Source: Micromonospora marina
GTDB lineage: Bacteria > Actinomycetota > Actinomycetes > Mycobacteriales > Micromonosporaceae
DNA: 64,000 nt
NCBI RefSeq assembly: GCF_900091565.1
Contig: NZ_FMCV01000006.1
Location: 62,001-126,000, forward strand
Direction: 5' to 3'
Under the pieces are notes generated by a model that did no database searches, had not been told where the DNA came from, and saw only the letters and a program-made list of their open reading frames with translations. Made by a program: the position numbers and the translations under genes. Positions within the stretch are counted from its first letter, which is position 1, and every line of letters starts with the position of its first letter. Below are positions 8,371-16,879 of the stretch, piece by piece.

Positions 8371-9873
8371 ATGACGCAGGACCACACCACCGCACCGGAC
8401 GCCGCGCCGGCGAGCCCGGCACCCTGGCGCCCCGCGCGTACGGTGGCCGTGATCCTCGCCGGGGGGACCGGCACGCGCCTCGGGCTGGGCATCCCGAAGC
8501 AGCTTCTCAAGATCGCCGGTAAGCCGATCATCGAGCACACCCTGGCCGTCTTCGAGGCCGCACCCGAGATCGACGAGATCGTCGTGCTGATGGCCACCGG
8601 GCACGTGCCGGACGCGCAGCGCATCGTCGCCGACGCCGGCTTCCGCAAGGTCACCAAGGTGATCGAGGGCGGCGAGACCCGCAACGACACCACCCGGATC
8701 GCGCTCGACGCGGTCGGCGAGGGCGACGTCAACATCCTCTTCCACGACGCGGTCCGCCCGCTGGTCAGCGCCCGGATCGTGCGCGAGTGCGTGAACGCGC
8801 TCTGGACGTACTCGGCTGTCGACGTGGCCATCCCGTCCGCCGACACGATCATCCAGGTGGACGCGGACGACTGCATCACCGACATCCCGGTCCGCTCCCG
8901 GCTGCGCCGCGGCCAGACCCCGCAGGCGTTCCGCTCCGGCACCATCCGCGAGGCGTACCGCCGGGCCGAGGGCGACCCCGACTTCGCCGCCACCGACGAC
9001 TGCGGCGTGGTGCTGCGCTACCTGCCCGGCACGCCGATCAAGGTGATCGACGGCTCGGACGAGAACATCAAGGTCACCCACCCGGTCGACGTGCACCTGG
9101 CCGACAAGCTGTTCCAGCTCGCCGCCGCCCAGGCGCCCCGCCTGACCGACCACCGCAGCTACGCCGAGGAGCTGACCGGCCGGACCATCGTGGTCTTCGG
9201 CGGCAGCTACGGCATCGGCCACGACCTGACCGAGCTGGCCCGCGGCTACGGCGCCCAGGTCTTCCCGTTCAGCCGCTCCACCACCGGCACGCACGTCGAG
9301 CGCGCCGAGGACGTGGCCGCCGCGCTGAAGACCGCGTTCGAGGCGACCGGCCGGATCGACCACGTCGTGGTCACCGCCGGCATCCTGGAGAAGGGTGCGC
9401 TGGCCGAGATGGACTCCGAGACGATGGACCGTCTCCTGCACGTCAACTTCGTCGGCCCGGTCACCATCGCGCGCCAGTCGTTGCCGTACCTCCAGCAGAC
9501 AAAGGGTCAGCTGCTGCTCTACACGTCCAGCTCCTACACCCGGGGCCGGGCCCGCTACGCGCTGTACTCGGCCACCAAGGCCGCGCTGGTCAACCTGACG
9601 CAGGCGCTCGCCGACGAGTGGGCCGAGTTCGGCGTCCGGGTCAACTGCGTCAACCCGGAACGCACCGCCACCCCGATGCGGACGCGGGCGTTCGGCGAGG
9701 AGCCGGAGCACACGCTGCTCTCCTCCGAGGCGGTCGCGCAGGCGTCCCTGGACGTGCTGATCTCCGAACTGACCGGCCAGGTGGTCGACGTGCGCCGGGC
9801 CCCCGGCGAGCAGGTGGCCGCCGTACCGGCCCAGCCGGGCCCGGACCGGTCCGAGCTGTCCGCCGACGCCTGA
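8371..9873 (+). CDS. Bifunctional cytidylyltransferase / SDR reductase (CDP-ribitol type)
   Basis: 500 residues, two enzymes in one chain. Residues about 25-255 are an IspD/TarI-type nucleotidyltransferase: VAVILAGGTGTRLG and the IPKQLLKIAGKPIIEHTL block, then HDAVRPLVS and an SADTIIQVDADD segment. Residues about 270-490 are a short-chain dehydrogenase: FGGSYGIGHDL nucleotide loop, and the YxxxK catalytic pair in YALYSATKAAL (about 398-402). Fusions of this type (Haemophilus Acs1/Bcs1) reduce ribulose-5-phosphate and activate ribitol-5-phosphate with CTP. CDP-ribitol, or another CDP-alditol, is therefore the likely product here. A GAGG ribosome site precedes the ATG. The TagF-like polymerase 19 bases downstream is the expected user. 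Confidence 0.88.
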   Translation: MTQDHTTAPDAAPASPAPWRPARTVAVILAGGTGTRLGLGIPKQLLKIAGKPIIEHTLAVFEAAPEIDEIVVLMATGHVPDAQRIVADAGFRKVTKVIEGGETRNDTTRIALDAVGEGDVNILFHDAVRPLVSARIVRECVNALWTYSAVDVAIPSADTIIQVDADDCITDIPVRSRLRRGQTPQAFRSGTIREAYRRAEGDPDFAATDDCGVVLRYLPGTPIKVIDGSDENIKVTHPVDVHLADKLFQLAAAQAPRLTDHRSYAEELTGRTIVVFGGSYGIGHDLTELARGYGAQVFPFSRSTTGTHVERAEDVAAALKTAFEATGRIDHVVVTAGILEKGALAEMDSETMDRLLHVNFVGPVTIARQSLPYLQQTKGQLLLYTSSSYTRGRARYALYSATKAALVNLTQALADEWAEFGVRVNCVNPERTATPMRTRAFGEEPEHTLLSSEAVAQASLDVLISELTGQVVDVRRAPGEQVAAVPAQPGPDRSELSADA

Positions 9874-9892
9874 ATCCGACGGGACGTACCAG

Positions 9893-11569
9893 ATGCGTGG
9901 TGACCTGGTCCGCAAGCTGCTCGCCCGGGTGCTGACCACCGGGCTGGCGGTGCTGGCCTTCCTCGTCGTGGCGCTCACCGGGGCCACCGGCTGGGGCCTG
10001 GCCCTGGCGGTGGCGGCGCTCGCCGCCACCGCCTGGGAGCGCCGGGTCCGGCCGTCGGCCGACGGGCTCGCCGAGACGGTGCTCGTCGCCGCCGGCATCC
10101 TGGTCGGCTACGCGCGTCGCCTCGACGACGGCTTCGACCCGGCGCTGGCCGCCACCGCGCTGGTCCTGCTCGGCCTGGTGCTGCTGGTCGGCCCGCTGCG
10201 GCAGGCCGGCGCGCTGGAGATCCGGGCGGCGAACCTCCCGGTCCGTACGTGGACACCCGTGGTCGCCGCCCGGCTCGGCGACGCGCTGCTGGTGCTGCTC
10301 GCCGTGGTGGCGCTCGCCGCCGCCCTGGCACTTCCCGCCTGGACGGCGCTCGCCGCCGCGCTGCTCGTCGGCGCCGGATGCGGTGCGGTCGCGCTGGACC
10401 TCGCCCGGCGCCGGTTCCGGCCGCCCGCCGGAGGTGGACCGGTCGGCCGGGCGCTGCGCCGCCACCAGCCCGAGTTCCTGCTGCACTTCTCCGCCCCGCC
10501 CGGCTCGGAGTACCAGGTCACCATGTGGCTGCCGTACCTGGAGCGGATCGGCCGCCCGTTCGTGGTGGTGCTGCGCGAGCCGGAGTTCCTGGCGACGGTG
10601 GCCGCCGCCACCAGCGCCCCGGTGGTCCTCTGCCCCACGCTGAAGGCGCTGGACGAGGCGCTGGTGCCGAGCCTGCGGGTGGCGTTCTACGTCAACCACG
10701 GCGCGAAGAACGCCCACGTGATCCGGTTCAACCAGCTCACCCACGTGCAGTTGCACCACGGCGACAGCGACAAGGCGCCAAGCGCCAACCCGGTCTCGGC
10801 CATCTTCGACAAGATCTTCGTGGCCGGGCAGGCGGCGATCGACAGGTACGCCCGCGCCGGCGTGGAGATCCCCGCCGACAAGTTCGTCGTGGTCGGCCGC
10901 CCCCAGGTCGAGGCCATCGAGGTACGCCGGGAGCCGGTCACCCCGCCGGCGCACCCGACGGTCCTCTACACCCCGACCTGGACCGGGCACCACGCCGACG
11001 CCAACTACTGCTCGCTGCCGGTGGCCGAGACGCTGATCCGCCGGCTGATCGACCGGGGCGCCGCGGTGATCCTGCGCGCCCACCCGTACACCGACAAGAA
11101 CCCGGCCTCGGCCCGCCAGCTCGCCCGGCTCACCGAACTGCTCGCCGCCGACCGGGCGAAGACCGGCCGGCCGCACCTGTTCGGTGCCGCCGCGAGCCGC
11201 GCGCTGACGCTCACCGAGTGCGTCAACCGCGCCGACGCGCTGGTCTCCGACGTATCAGGGGTCATCTCCGACTGGCTCTACTCCGGCAAGCCGTACGCGG
11301 TCACCGACACCGGTGCCGACGGCGAGCACTTCGTCGAGCGGTTCCCGCTCGCGGCGTCCGGCTACGTGCTGCGGCGGGACATGTCCAACGTGGACGACGT
11401 GCTCACCGGCCTGCTCGACGCCGACCCGAAGGCGGCGCAACGCTGGGCGGCCCGGACGCGTTACCTGGGCGACTTCCCCGCCGACGGGTACGCCGAGGCG
11501 TTCCTCGCCGCCGCCCGCCGCGAGCTGGAGCCCGACTGGGCGGTCCCGGCGCCGCGCGCCGAGGTGTAG
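9893..11569 (+). CDS. CDP-alditol polyol-phosphate transferase, TagF-like, with N-terminal membrane segments
   Basis: 558 residues. The first about 190 residues contain four hydrophobic segments (e.g. VLTTGLAVLAFLVVALTGAT, LALAVAALAATAWE, ALLVLLAVVALAAALALPAW) that should anchor the protein in the membrane. The C-terminal about 350 residues match the CDP-glycerol glycerophosphotransferase family: LQLHHGDSDKAPSANPVS-type nucleotide loop, ADKFVVVGRPQVEAIE, YTPTWTGHHADANY, and LVSDVSGVISDWLYSGKPYA near the end. The family polymerises glycerol- or ribitol-phosphate. Next to the CDP-ribitol-type enzyme, a poly(alditol phosphate) wall polymer is the best inference. The fused membrane domain is unusual for TagF. 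Confidence 0.85.
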   Translation: MRGDLVRKLLARVLTTGLAVLAFLVVALTGATGWGLALAVAALAATAWERRVRPSADGLAETVLVAAGILVGYARRLDDGFDPALAATALVLLGLVLLVGPLRQAGALEIRAANLPVRTWTPVVAARLGDALLVLLAVVALAAALALPAWTALAAALLVGAGCGAVALDLARRRFRPPAGGGPVGRALRRHQPEFLLHFSAPPGSEYQVTMWLPYLERIGRPFVVVLREPEFLATVAAATSAPVVLCPTLKALDEALVPSLRVAFYVNHGAKNAHVIRFNQLTHVQLHHGDSDKAPSANPVSAIFDKIFVAGQAAIDRYARAGVEIPADKFVVVGRPQVEAIEVRREPVTPPAHPTVLYTPTWTGHHADANYCSLPVAETLIRRLIDRGAAVILRAHPYTDKNPASARQLARLTELLAADRAKTGRPHLFGAAASRALTLTECVNRADALVSDVSGVISDWLYSGKPYAVTDTGADGEHFVERFPLAASGYVLRRDMSNVDDVLTGLLDADPKAAQRWAARTRYLGDFPADGYAEAFLAAARRELEPDWAVPAPRAEV

Positions 11570-11575
11570 GCCCGC

Positions 11576-12322
11576 TCAGAGGTACGGGTCGAGCAGGGCG
11601 AGTACCGCCTCCGGGTCCTCGACGTGCGCGTTGTGGCCCAGCCCGGGCAGCGTGGCCACCGGTGCGCCCAGTTCCTTGAGCTGCGCGTCGGTCACCATCG
11701 GGTCCAGCTCGCCCCGGGCCAGCAGCACGGGCACGTCGGTGGCGGACAGCAGCACCGGCAACCGGGGCTCGCCGACCGCGAACGCGGCCGGGTCCATGGC
11801 GAGCCGCCAGCGGCCGTCCTCCCGCCGCAGCCCCGCCTCCACCACCGGGTGGTCCGGGGCGAACAGCCCGGCGAGCCCGGACACCCGCAGGTAGCGGCGA
11901 GCCGCCTCGTCCCGGGTGGCGAACCAGGTGACCGGCCGGGCGGCCAGCTCCTGCGACTTCGCCAGTTCGGCCGGGGACCAGACCGCCTTGATGCCGAGCC
12001 CCATGACCGCGTCGACCGGATGTCCCCGCTGCCGGGCCGCGAGCGCCAGTGCCACCACCCCGCCGAGCGAGTGCCCGAGCACCACCAGCCGGTCGTCGGG
12101 GCCGAGCCGGACCGGGCCGAGCCCGTCGGCGACGCGCTGGGCCAGGGCTTCGAACGAGTAGCCGGGCAGCGGCGGCGACCAGCCGTGACCCGCGAGGTCG
12201 GGGGCGAGCCAGCGGCCGGGCCAGCGGCGCTCCAGCAGCGGTGCCCAGGGCAGCCACACCTCGCCGGTGGCGCCCATGCCGTGCAGGAGAATCAGGTGCC
12301 GCTTCCCCGTCGTATCGCCCAT
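11576..12322 (-). CDS. Alpha/beta-fold hydrolase
   Basis: 248-residue cytoplasmic hydrolase. HLILLHGMGATGEVWLPW carries the oxyanion loop HGMG, VVLGHSLGGVVALAL the nucleophile elbow (Ser in GHSLGG), and LPGLGHNAHVEDPEAVLA the catalytic His near the C-terminus. The acid is probably the Asp in LLARGELDPMVTD. The ATG at 12322 was picked as the first codon of recognisable sequence, although its ribosome site is weak. It converges with the TagF-like gene (6-base gap). Substrate not deducible. Confidence 0.85.
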   Translation of the reverse strand: MGDTTGKRHLILLHGMGATGEVWLPWAPLLERRWPGRWLAPDLAGHGWSPPLPGYSFEALAQRVADGLGPVRLGPDDRLVVLGHSLGGVVALALAARQRGHPVDAVMGLGIKAVWSPAELAKSQELAARPVTWFATRDEAARRYLRVSGLAGLFAPDHPVVEAGLRREDGRWRLAMDPAAFAVGEPRLPVLLSATDVPVLLARGELDPMVTDAQLKELGAPVATLPGLGHNAHVEDPEAVLALLDPYL

Positions 12323-12427
12323 TGGCGCAGTCTGCCACCGCCCGCACCGGTCAGGCGAGACCGAACCCGCCCGCCCCGCCCACACCATCGACCTGTCAGT
12401 GGAGTTGTCAAGGGCTCCCGGCTCCGA

Positions 12428-12479
12428 GAGATCTTGGTACCAAACGGCCCGCATAGGGGCCCTTTCCCACCAAGATCTC
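12428..12479. repeat. Intergenic inverted repeat, GATCTTGG type
   Basis: Perfect 11-base arms GAGATCTTGGT / ACCAAGATCTC separated by 30 bases, with an inner GGCCC/GGGCC pair. One of several related elements in this window (see 12521, 20386, 20510, 59380). Lies in the 341-base gap upstream of the hydrolase gene, which otherwise shows nothing recognisable besides the next element. Confidence 0.7.
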
Positions 12480-12520
12480 CACCGATCCCACCTTGCGCCC
12501 GGGCCGCCCCGAAACCTCTG

Positions 12521-12590
12521 CGATCTTGGAGTTGTGGCACCTTCCATCGCGGGCGAGCCGGACACACTGGGCGCCACAAGTCCAAGATCG
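12521..12590. repeat. Intergenic inverted repeat, GATCTTGG type, long arms
   Basis: 18-base arms with one mismatch: CGATCTTGGAGTTGTGGC on the left and the complement of CGATCTTGGACTTGTGGC on the right, 34 bases between them. Sits 42 bases after the element at 12428-12479 and just downstream of the C39-like peptidase gene (stop at 12664), so it may double as that gene's terminator. Confidence 0.75.
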
Positions 12591-12663
12591 GCGCGCAAGG
12601 GCGCGTGCGAGGGCCGCGCCGGCACCCCGGAACGGGGTGCCGGCCTCCGGCGTGTCAGGACGG

Positions 12664-13524
12664 TCAGGCGGAGTAGCCGCGGCTGGCGATCCAGTGCGCC
12701 AGGTCGATAGTGGTGACCCAGTACGACGGCAGCGACGGGTCGGCCGAGTCGGCGATCCGCACGGTCCGGCCGTCGTCCTTGTAGCCGACCACCGCGACGT
12801 AGTGGCCGCCCGGGAACGAGTGCCAGCCGCCGTTGGTGTCGGTGGCGGTACCGGCGACGTTCGCGACGATCCCGCGGCCGTCGTTGATCGCCTCGACCAC
12901 GTCGGCCTGGAGGCGGTCCATCTGGGCCGGAGTGGCCGAGCCGGGAATCATCCGGGTCCGGTACGGGTCGCCATTGACCTGCTGGTTGAGCACCCGGGTG
13001 GTGTCCTCGGCCGAGTTGGTGCCCATCTCGGTGGTACCGAGAGGGCCGGCGAGCGCGTCCTGGGTGCGCTCGATGCCGGCGGCGCTGAGCGCGTTGCGCA
13101 CGGCGGCCGGGCCGCAGTAGAAGTAGTTGATCTGCGCCTGGTAGTCGTAGTCGAGCGACTTGCTCGACGGCGGCTTCGGCTCGGCCTCGGGCGTGGTGTC
13201 CGGGTCGGCCGCGGCCTTGGCCGGCCGGGCGGTTGTCGGCGACGCGCTGGGCACGGCGGAGGCGCTGGGCGCGGCGGAGACGCTGGGCGACGCCTGCGGT
13301 ACGGCGATGCGGGCCTCGCTGCGGGCGGCGGGCTGCTCGCCGAGGCGGGCGGCGCCGAGATCGGCGACCGCCGCGGTGTTCTCCTGGACCGGGGCGTCGT
13401 CACCGGCGGTGGCGACGGTGCCGGCGCCGGCGGCCAGCACCAGCGCGGCGGCCGATCCGGCGATGATCCGGTACGGACGTTCGGTGACGATCCGTCGCAG
13501 TTGACGCTTCAGGTGGTGCTTCAC
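12664..13524 (-). CDS. Exported C39-like cysteine peptidase
   Basis: 286 residues. A basic start (KHHLKRQLRRIVTERPYR) and hydrophobic IIAGSAAALVLAAGAGTVAT segment act as signal or anchor. A Ser/Ala/Pro linker (about residues 70-125) follows, then a papain-like C39 domain: NYFYCGPAAVRNALSAAG (catalytic Cys), GGHYVAVVGYKDDGRTVRIA (catalytic His), and IADSADPSLPSYW (Asp). The GTG at 13524 is preferred over the GTG five codons upstream because GGAGG lies six bases before it. An actinobacterial c-di-AMP riboswitch precedes it (13729-13866), tying it to the cell-wall/osmotic regulon that these RNAs usually control. The substrate, perhaps a wall or surface peptide, is unknown. Confidence 0.88.
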   Translation of the reverse strand: MKHHLKRQLRRIVTERPYRIIAGSAAALVLAAGAGTVATAGDDAPVQENTAAVADLGAARLGEQPAARSEARIAVPQASPSVSAAPSASAVPSASPTTARPAKAAADPDTTPEAEPKPPSSKSLDYDYQAQINYFYCGPAAVRNALSAAGIERTQDALAGPLGTTEMGTNSAEDTTRVLNQQVNGDPYRTRMIPGSATPAQMDRLQADVVEAINDGRGIVANVAGTATDTNGGWHSFPGGHYVAVVGYKDDGRTVRIADSADPSLPSYWVTTIDLAHWIASRGYSA

Positions 13525-13728
13525 GAAATCCTCCACGGGGCGTGTGGCGCAGGCCGGCCCGGCACGCGGAGGAACTCACACGTGCTGAACGGGCCGGATG
13601 GCCGGGGGATCGGGAACGCCCGTGATGCCGGGCGCTCGAGGGGGCGGTTTTGCCGGTCGCGCGTCAGGCCGGCGCGGGCACCGCGTCGCCGTGGAGGCGG
13701 GGGGACGATCGAGGGATGGGCACGAGGG

Positions 13729-13866
13729 GTACTCCTTCCGTGGCCGCCGACCGGGTTAGCTGACGGATTCGGGCGGGAAGTACGCCCTACCGCGGGCCGT
13801 GGGCTCGCGGATTCACCCCGATGTTGCTCGTGGGTCCCCGGTTCGTGGAACACGATTAGGCGGGTC
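13729..13866 (-). promoter_or_regulatory. Cyclic di-AMP riboswitch (ydaO-yuaA class)
   Basis: Read on the minus strand, the leader shows the class hallmarks in order: GAACCGGGGACCCACGAG, GGGGTGAATCCGCGAGCC, GTAGGGC, GAATCCGTCAGCTAACCCGG, TCGGCGGCCA and the closing CGGAAGGAG. This is the form found before rpf and NlpC/P60-type wall hydrolase genes in actinobacteria. It ends about 205 bases before the C39-like peptidase start at 13524. In between, a 6-bp hairpin (CGCCCG/CGGGCG at 13617-13634) may be part of the expression platform. c-di-AMP normally turns these genes off. Confidence 0.9.
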
Positions 13867-14181
13867 GGTGCGGCGTCGCCGTCGGCGATCGATTACCGCA
13901 TCGGACCGCGCCGACACTACCGGTGGGTATGTCCGATGCCAAGCACTCCCACCTGCGTAAACGTGATCTGCGGTAACGGATTTCGGAACACCCTGTTACT
14001 CACTTCACTCAATGGGACAAGCAGTTTCGACGGCACCGCGCGGCGGAAAGCGGACAGACCGCGACCACCGGGCCGGCAATTGCGCGACTCGATGACCCGT
14101 TCTGCGCCCGGCGCCCGTTTCGGTAACGCGGGTGACCGGGCTCACCACATTCCGGGTAACGATTCGGTCGAGACGGCCGTC
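13867..14181. other. Gene-free stretch upstream of the riboswitch
   Basis: About 315 bases of lower GC content with no convincing reading frame. It must contain the promoter for the riboswitch-peptidase transcript on the minus strand. I could not assign -35/-10 boxes with confidence. Confidence 0.5.
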
Positions 14182-14946
14182 TCAGCCCACCCGGGCCGGG
14201 CGCCACCGGGCGTTGCGGACCGACGCGGGCACCGGCACGGGGCTCGTCGTCGCGCTCTCGTACGCCGGGGCGGGCCGCAGCGCCGCCGCGGCCGCGTACG
14301 CCTCGGCGGCGAGCGTCCGGGCGGCCTCGGCAGCCAGTTCCGCGTCCCGCCAGGCCGCCCGCTCCCGCGCGGCGGCGCTCTCCCATCCGGCCCGGCGCCC
14401 GTCCCTGATGGTCCGGGCCAGCACGATCTCCTGCTCGGCCGGGTGCCGGCGCGGATCCCACCCGTTGCGGCCCGCCAGCACGTCGGCGAGCTGGCGGGCG
14501 GTCAGGTCGCCCCGCCAGTGCGCGGTCATGGCGGCGTGGTGCAGCCAGCGTTCCCGGGCCGCGTACTCCGCCGGGGTGCGAGGCGTGCGCGGGGCGGCCA
14601 GCGCGGCGGCGCCGGCCAGGCGGCGGGCGGCGGCGTCCGCCTCGTCGTACGCGGTCCAGGCCCGGTCCGCCTCGTCCTGCTCGGCCAGCCACCGCTCCCG
14701 GCGGCGACCGGCCGTCTGGGCGGCCCCGGCGGCTGCCACCGCCACCTCCTCGGCGTACCGGACCAGGTCGTCGCGGCGGGCGGCGTCGGCGTCGGCCGGT
14801 TCGGCGACGGCATCCGGTGCGGGGTCGCGTTCGGGGCGGGCGACGAGCGCGGCGAGCAGGCCGAGGGCGAGCAGCAGCAGGAAGGACCAGATGGCGGCGG
14901 CCTCGGGCACGGAGGTGAGGAAGTGGTACAGAGCGGTCTGCGACAT
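14182..14946 (-). CDS. Membrane-anchored Ala/Glu/Arg-rich protein of unknown function
   Basis: 254 residues, not recognised. Residues about 14-37 (AAAIWSFLLLLALGLLAALV) form one membrane helix close to the N-terminus. The remaining about 215 residues are predicted soluble and helical, rich in Ala, Arg and Glu with heptad-like stretches (ADAARRDDLVRYAEEVAVAA, RERAAWRDAELAAEAARTLA), so a coiled-coil or rod on one side of the membrane is likely. The ATG at 14946 starts the protein directly before the helix. Codon use is normal for the genome. Function unknown. Confidence 0.65.
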   Translation of the reverse strand: MSQTALYHFLTSVPEAAAIWSFLLLLALGLLAALVARPERDPAPDAVAEPADADAARRDDLVRYAEEVAVAAAGAAQTAGRRRERWLAEQDEADRAWTAYDEADAAARRLAGAAALAAPRTPRTPAEYAARERWLHHAAMTAHWRGDLTARQLADVLAGRNGWDPRRHPAEQEIVLARTIRDGRRAGWESAAARERAAWRDAELAAEAARTLAAEAYAAAAALRPAPAYESATTSPVPVPASVRNARWRPARVG

Positions 14947-15079
14947 GGTCGGCACCTCATCGGAAGGACCTGGCGGGAGGGCCCGCACGACCTCGCCGGG
15001 CGGCCGGTGCAAGGGCGCCGGGGGCGGGTGCGGAGATGAGTTCGGTGGGTGCGGGGAACGGGCGCGGCCCGTGGGCGGA

Positions 15080-15424
15080 TCAGCGGGCGGGCGGGGCCCG
15101 TGGGCCGGCCGGCGCGGCGGTCCGGCCGGCTGGGACCGGCTCCGCGACGGCCGGGGCGGCGGCCCGGGGCGCGGGCCCCGGAACCCCGGCGGGACCGGCG
15201 TGCCGCTCGGCGACGCGGTCGACTTCCGGCCGCCCGGCGGTCGGGGCGTCCACGACCGGGTACGCCGACGCGGCGACCGCCGGAGCCGGGGCGGCAGCGG
15301 CGACACCGGCCGGCAGCGTGGCGGCGCCGGACGAACAGGCGACGACCACGGCGAGACTGGCGAGCATCCGGGCGGTCCAGCGCGCCACCCACCACACGGG
15401 GCAGGTAAGCGCGATCGGAAGCAC
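15080..15424 (-). CDS. Small Ala/Pro-rich exported protein (tentative)
   Basis: 114 residues from a GTG. A basic/hydrophobic start (ARMLASLAVVVACSSGAATL) looks like a signal sequence; a lipobox-like ACS could make it a lipoprotein. The rest is low-complexity Ala/Pro/Val. It precedes the membrane-anchored gene at 14182-14946 on the same strand. Composition alone could arise by chance in such GC-rich DNA, so this is a weak call; the 14947-15504 interval holds nothing else I recognise. Confidence 0.35.
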   Translation of the reverse strand: MLPIALTCPVWWVARWTARMLASLAVVVACSSGAATLPAGVAAAAPAPAVAASAYPVVDAPTAGRPEVDRVAERHAGPAGVPGPAPRAAAPAVAEPVPAGRTAAPAGPRAPPAR

Positions 15425-15504
15425 GGGTACAAACTACCGCCGATCCCTCACGAGCACACCGCCGCACGGCGTGTCGCGGATCGACCGGCGGACGTGTGCG
15501 CGGG

Positions 15505-16722
15505 TCAGTCCGGGCGACGCCGCCCGGCGTACTCGATGCCCTCGGCCGGACCGGTGACGGGCCTCGCGCCGTCGTCGGCGGCCGGGCCGGCGGTTGCCTC
15601 GGCGGGCTCGCGCGGAGCCGGCACGGCCGGTGCGCGCGACGCCGCGCGGGCCCGGCGGGACGGGCCGAGCAGGCGCATCATCGGCACCTCCACCCAGCGG
15701 TGCAGCGCGGCGGCCAGCGCGAGCGTGACCACCAGGAAGCCGAGCACCGCGACCGGGCCGCGCCAGCCGGGCAGCCCGGTCCCCCAGTGCCCGGTCAGCC
15801 GCAGCACGGTGACCATGACCAGCACGTGCACCAGGTAGAAGGCGAACGAGACCTCACCGAGCCAGACCATCGCCCGGGACCGCCAGGGGGTGCGCCGGCC
15901 ACGCACGTCGGCGTCCGCCGCGGCGGCGATGACCAGCAGGTACGCGACCGCGAGCAGCGCCGCCCAGAACTCGGCCGGGATCCACAGCGCGGCGACCACC
16001 CAGGTGGCGACGAAGATCCCGGTGGCGGCGGCGAGGTTCGGTCCGCGCCAGCGGTGCCGGCGCATCAGCTCGGCGGCGGCCACGCCCATCCAGAACTCCA
16101 GCGACCGGGTCACCGGGAAGATCTGGGTGAACCACCACCGCTGCTCCTCCGGCACGAGGTGCTGGCCGGGCCACAGCGCCAGGATAAGCAGCGGCGCCGC
16201 GACCAGCACGGTGCGCAGCACGCCGGTACGGGCCCGGCGCAGCCACGGCACCACGAGCGGCAGGCACAGGTAGAAGGCCAGCTCGCAGGAGAGCGACCAG
16301 CTCACGTTGTTGACGCTGTAGAAGTAGCCGCCCAGCGGGATCCACGCCTGGACCAGGAAGAAGTTGGCGATCGCGGCCCACGGCACCACCGGGTCGGCGA
16401 ACCAGGCCGCGACCGCCAGCGCCGCGACGAACGTCACCACGTGGTTCGGGTAGATCTTGGCGAACCGGCGGCGCAGGAACGTCCACGCGCGCTCCCCGTC
16501 CCGGTACGACCAGACCAGCACGAACCCGCTGAGGATGAAGAAGAACTCGACGCCGGACAGGCCCAGGCTGAACGCCTTGTCCACCACGGTCTTCAGGTGC
16601 GGCTCGGCGACGATCCCCATGGTGCCGGCATGGAAGCCAAAGACCAGCAGCGCGGCGACCCACCGCAATCCGGTCAGCGACGGCAGTCGTGGGGCACGGG
16701 TGACGGTCGGCGCGCTGGTCAT
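15505..16722 (-). CDS. Acyltransferase 3 family membrane protein
   Basis: 405 residues with about ten hydrophobic segments, i.e. the usual AcylT-3 (OafA/NodX-like) architecture. The N-terminus LTGLRWVAALLVFGFHAGTM carries the conserved R and the active-site His, followed by GVEFFFILSGFVLVWSY and FLRRRFAKIYPNHVV, all family hallmarks. Such proteins transfer O-acetyl or other acyl groups to surface sugars, antibiotics or lipids at the membrane. The ATG at 16722 starts just before the first helix. It lies divergent from the pyruvyl transferase gene (157-base gap). Both decorate sugars, so a shared surface-glycan role is reasonable. Confidence 0.9.
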   Translation of the reverse strand: MTSAPTVTRAPRLPSLTGLRWVAALLVFGFHAGTMGIVAEPHLKTVVDKAFSLGLSGVEFFFILSGFVLVWSYRDGERAWTFLRRRFAKIYPNHVVTFVAALAVAAWFADPVVPWAAIANFFLVQAWIPLGGYFYSVNNVSWSLSCELAFYLCLPLVVPWLRRARTGVLRTVLVAAPLLILALWPGQHLVPEEQRWWFTQIFPVTRSLEFWMGVAAAELMRRHRWRGPNLAAATGIFVATWVVAALWIPAEFWAALLAVAYLLVIAAAADADVRGRRTPWRSRAMVWLGEVSFAFYLVHVLVMVTVLRLTGHWGTGLPGWRGPVAVLGFLVVTLALAAALHRWVEVPMMRLLGPSRRARAASRAPAVPAPREPAEATAGPAADDGARPVTGPAEGIEYAGRRRPD

Positions 16723-16879
16723 TCCGGGCACCCTACCCCGGGAGAACAGGGACGTTCCCGGCGAGCCGACGTCCGCTCGGCTCCGCCGGGGCGGCGGATA
16801 GGATTCCTGTTCCTGCACGCGCCGGAGCCCACCCGGCTCCCGCCCGCACACCGGGCCGTACGGAAGGTGAGCGAACCGG

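Noticed and set aside
12493..15039. 848-codon open frame on the plus strand
   Set aside because: It crosses the C39-like peptidase, the riboswitch and the gene at 14182, all on the minus strand with motifs; composition is that of an antisense shadow.
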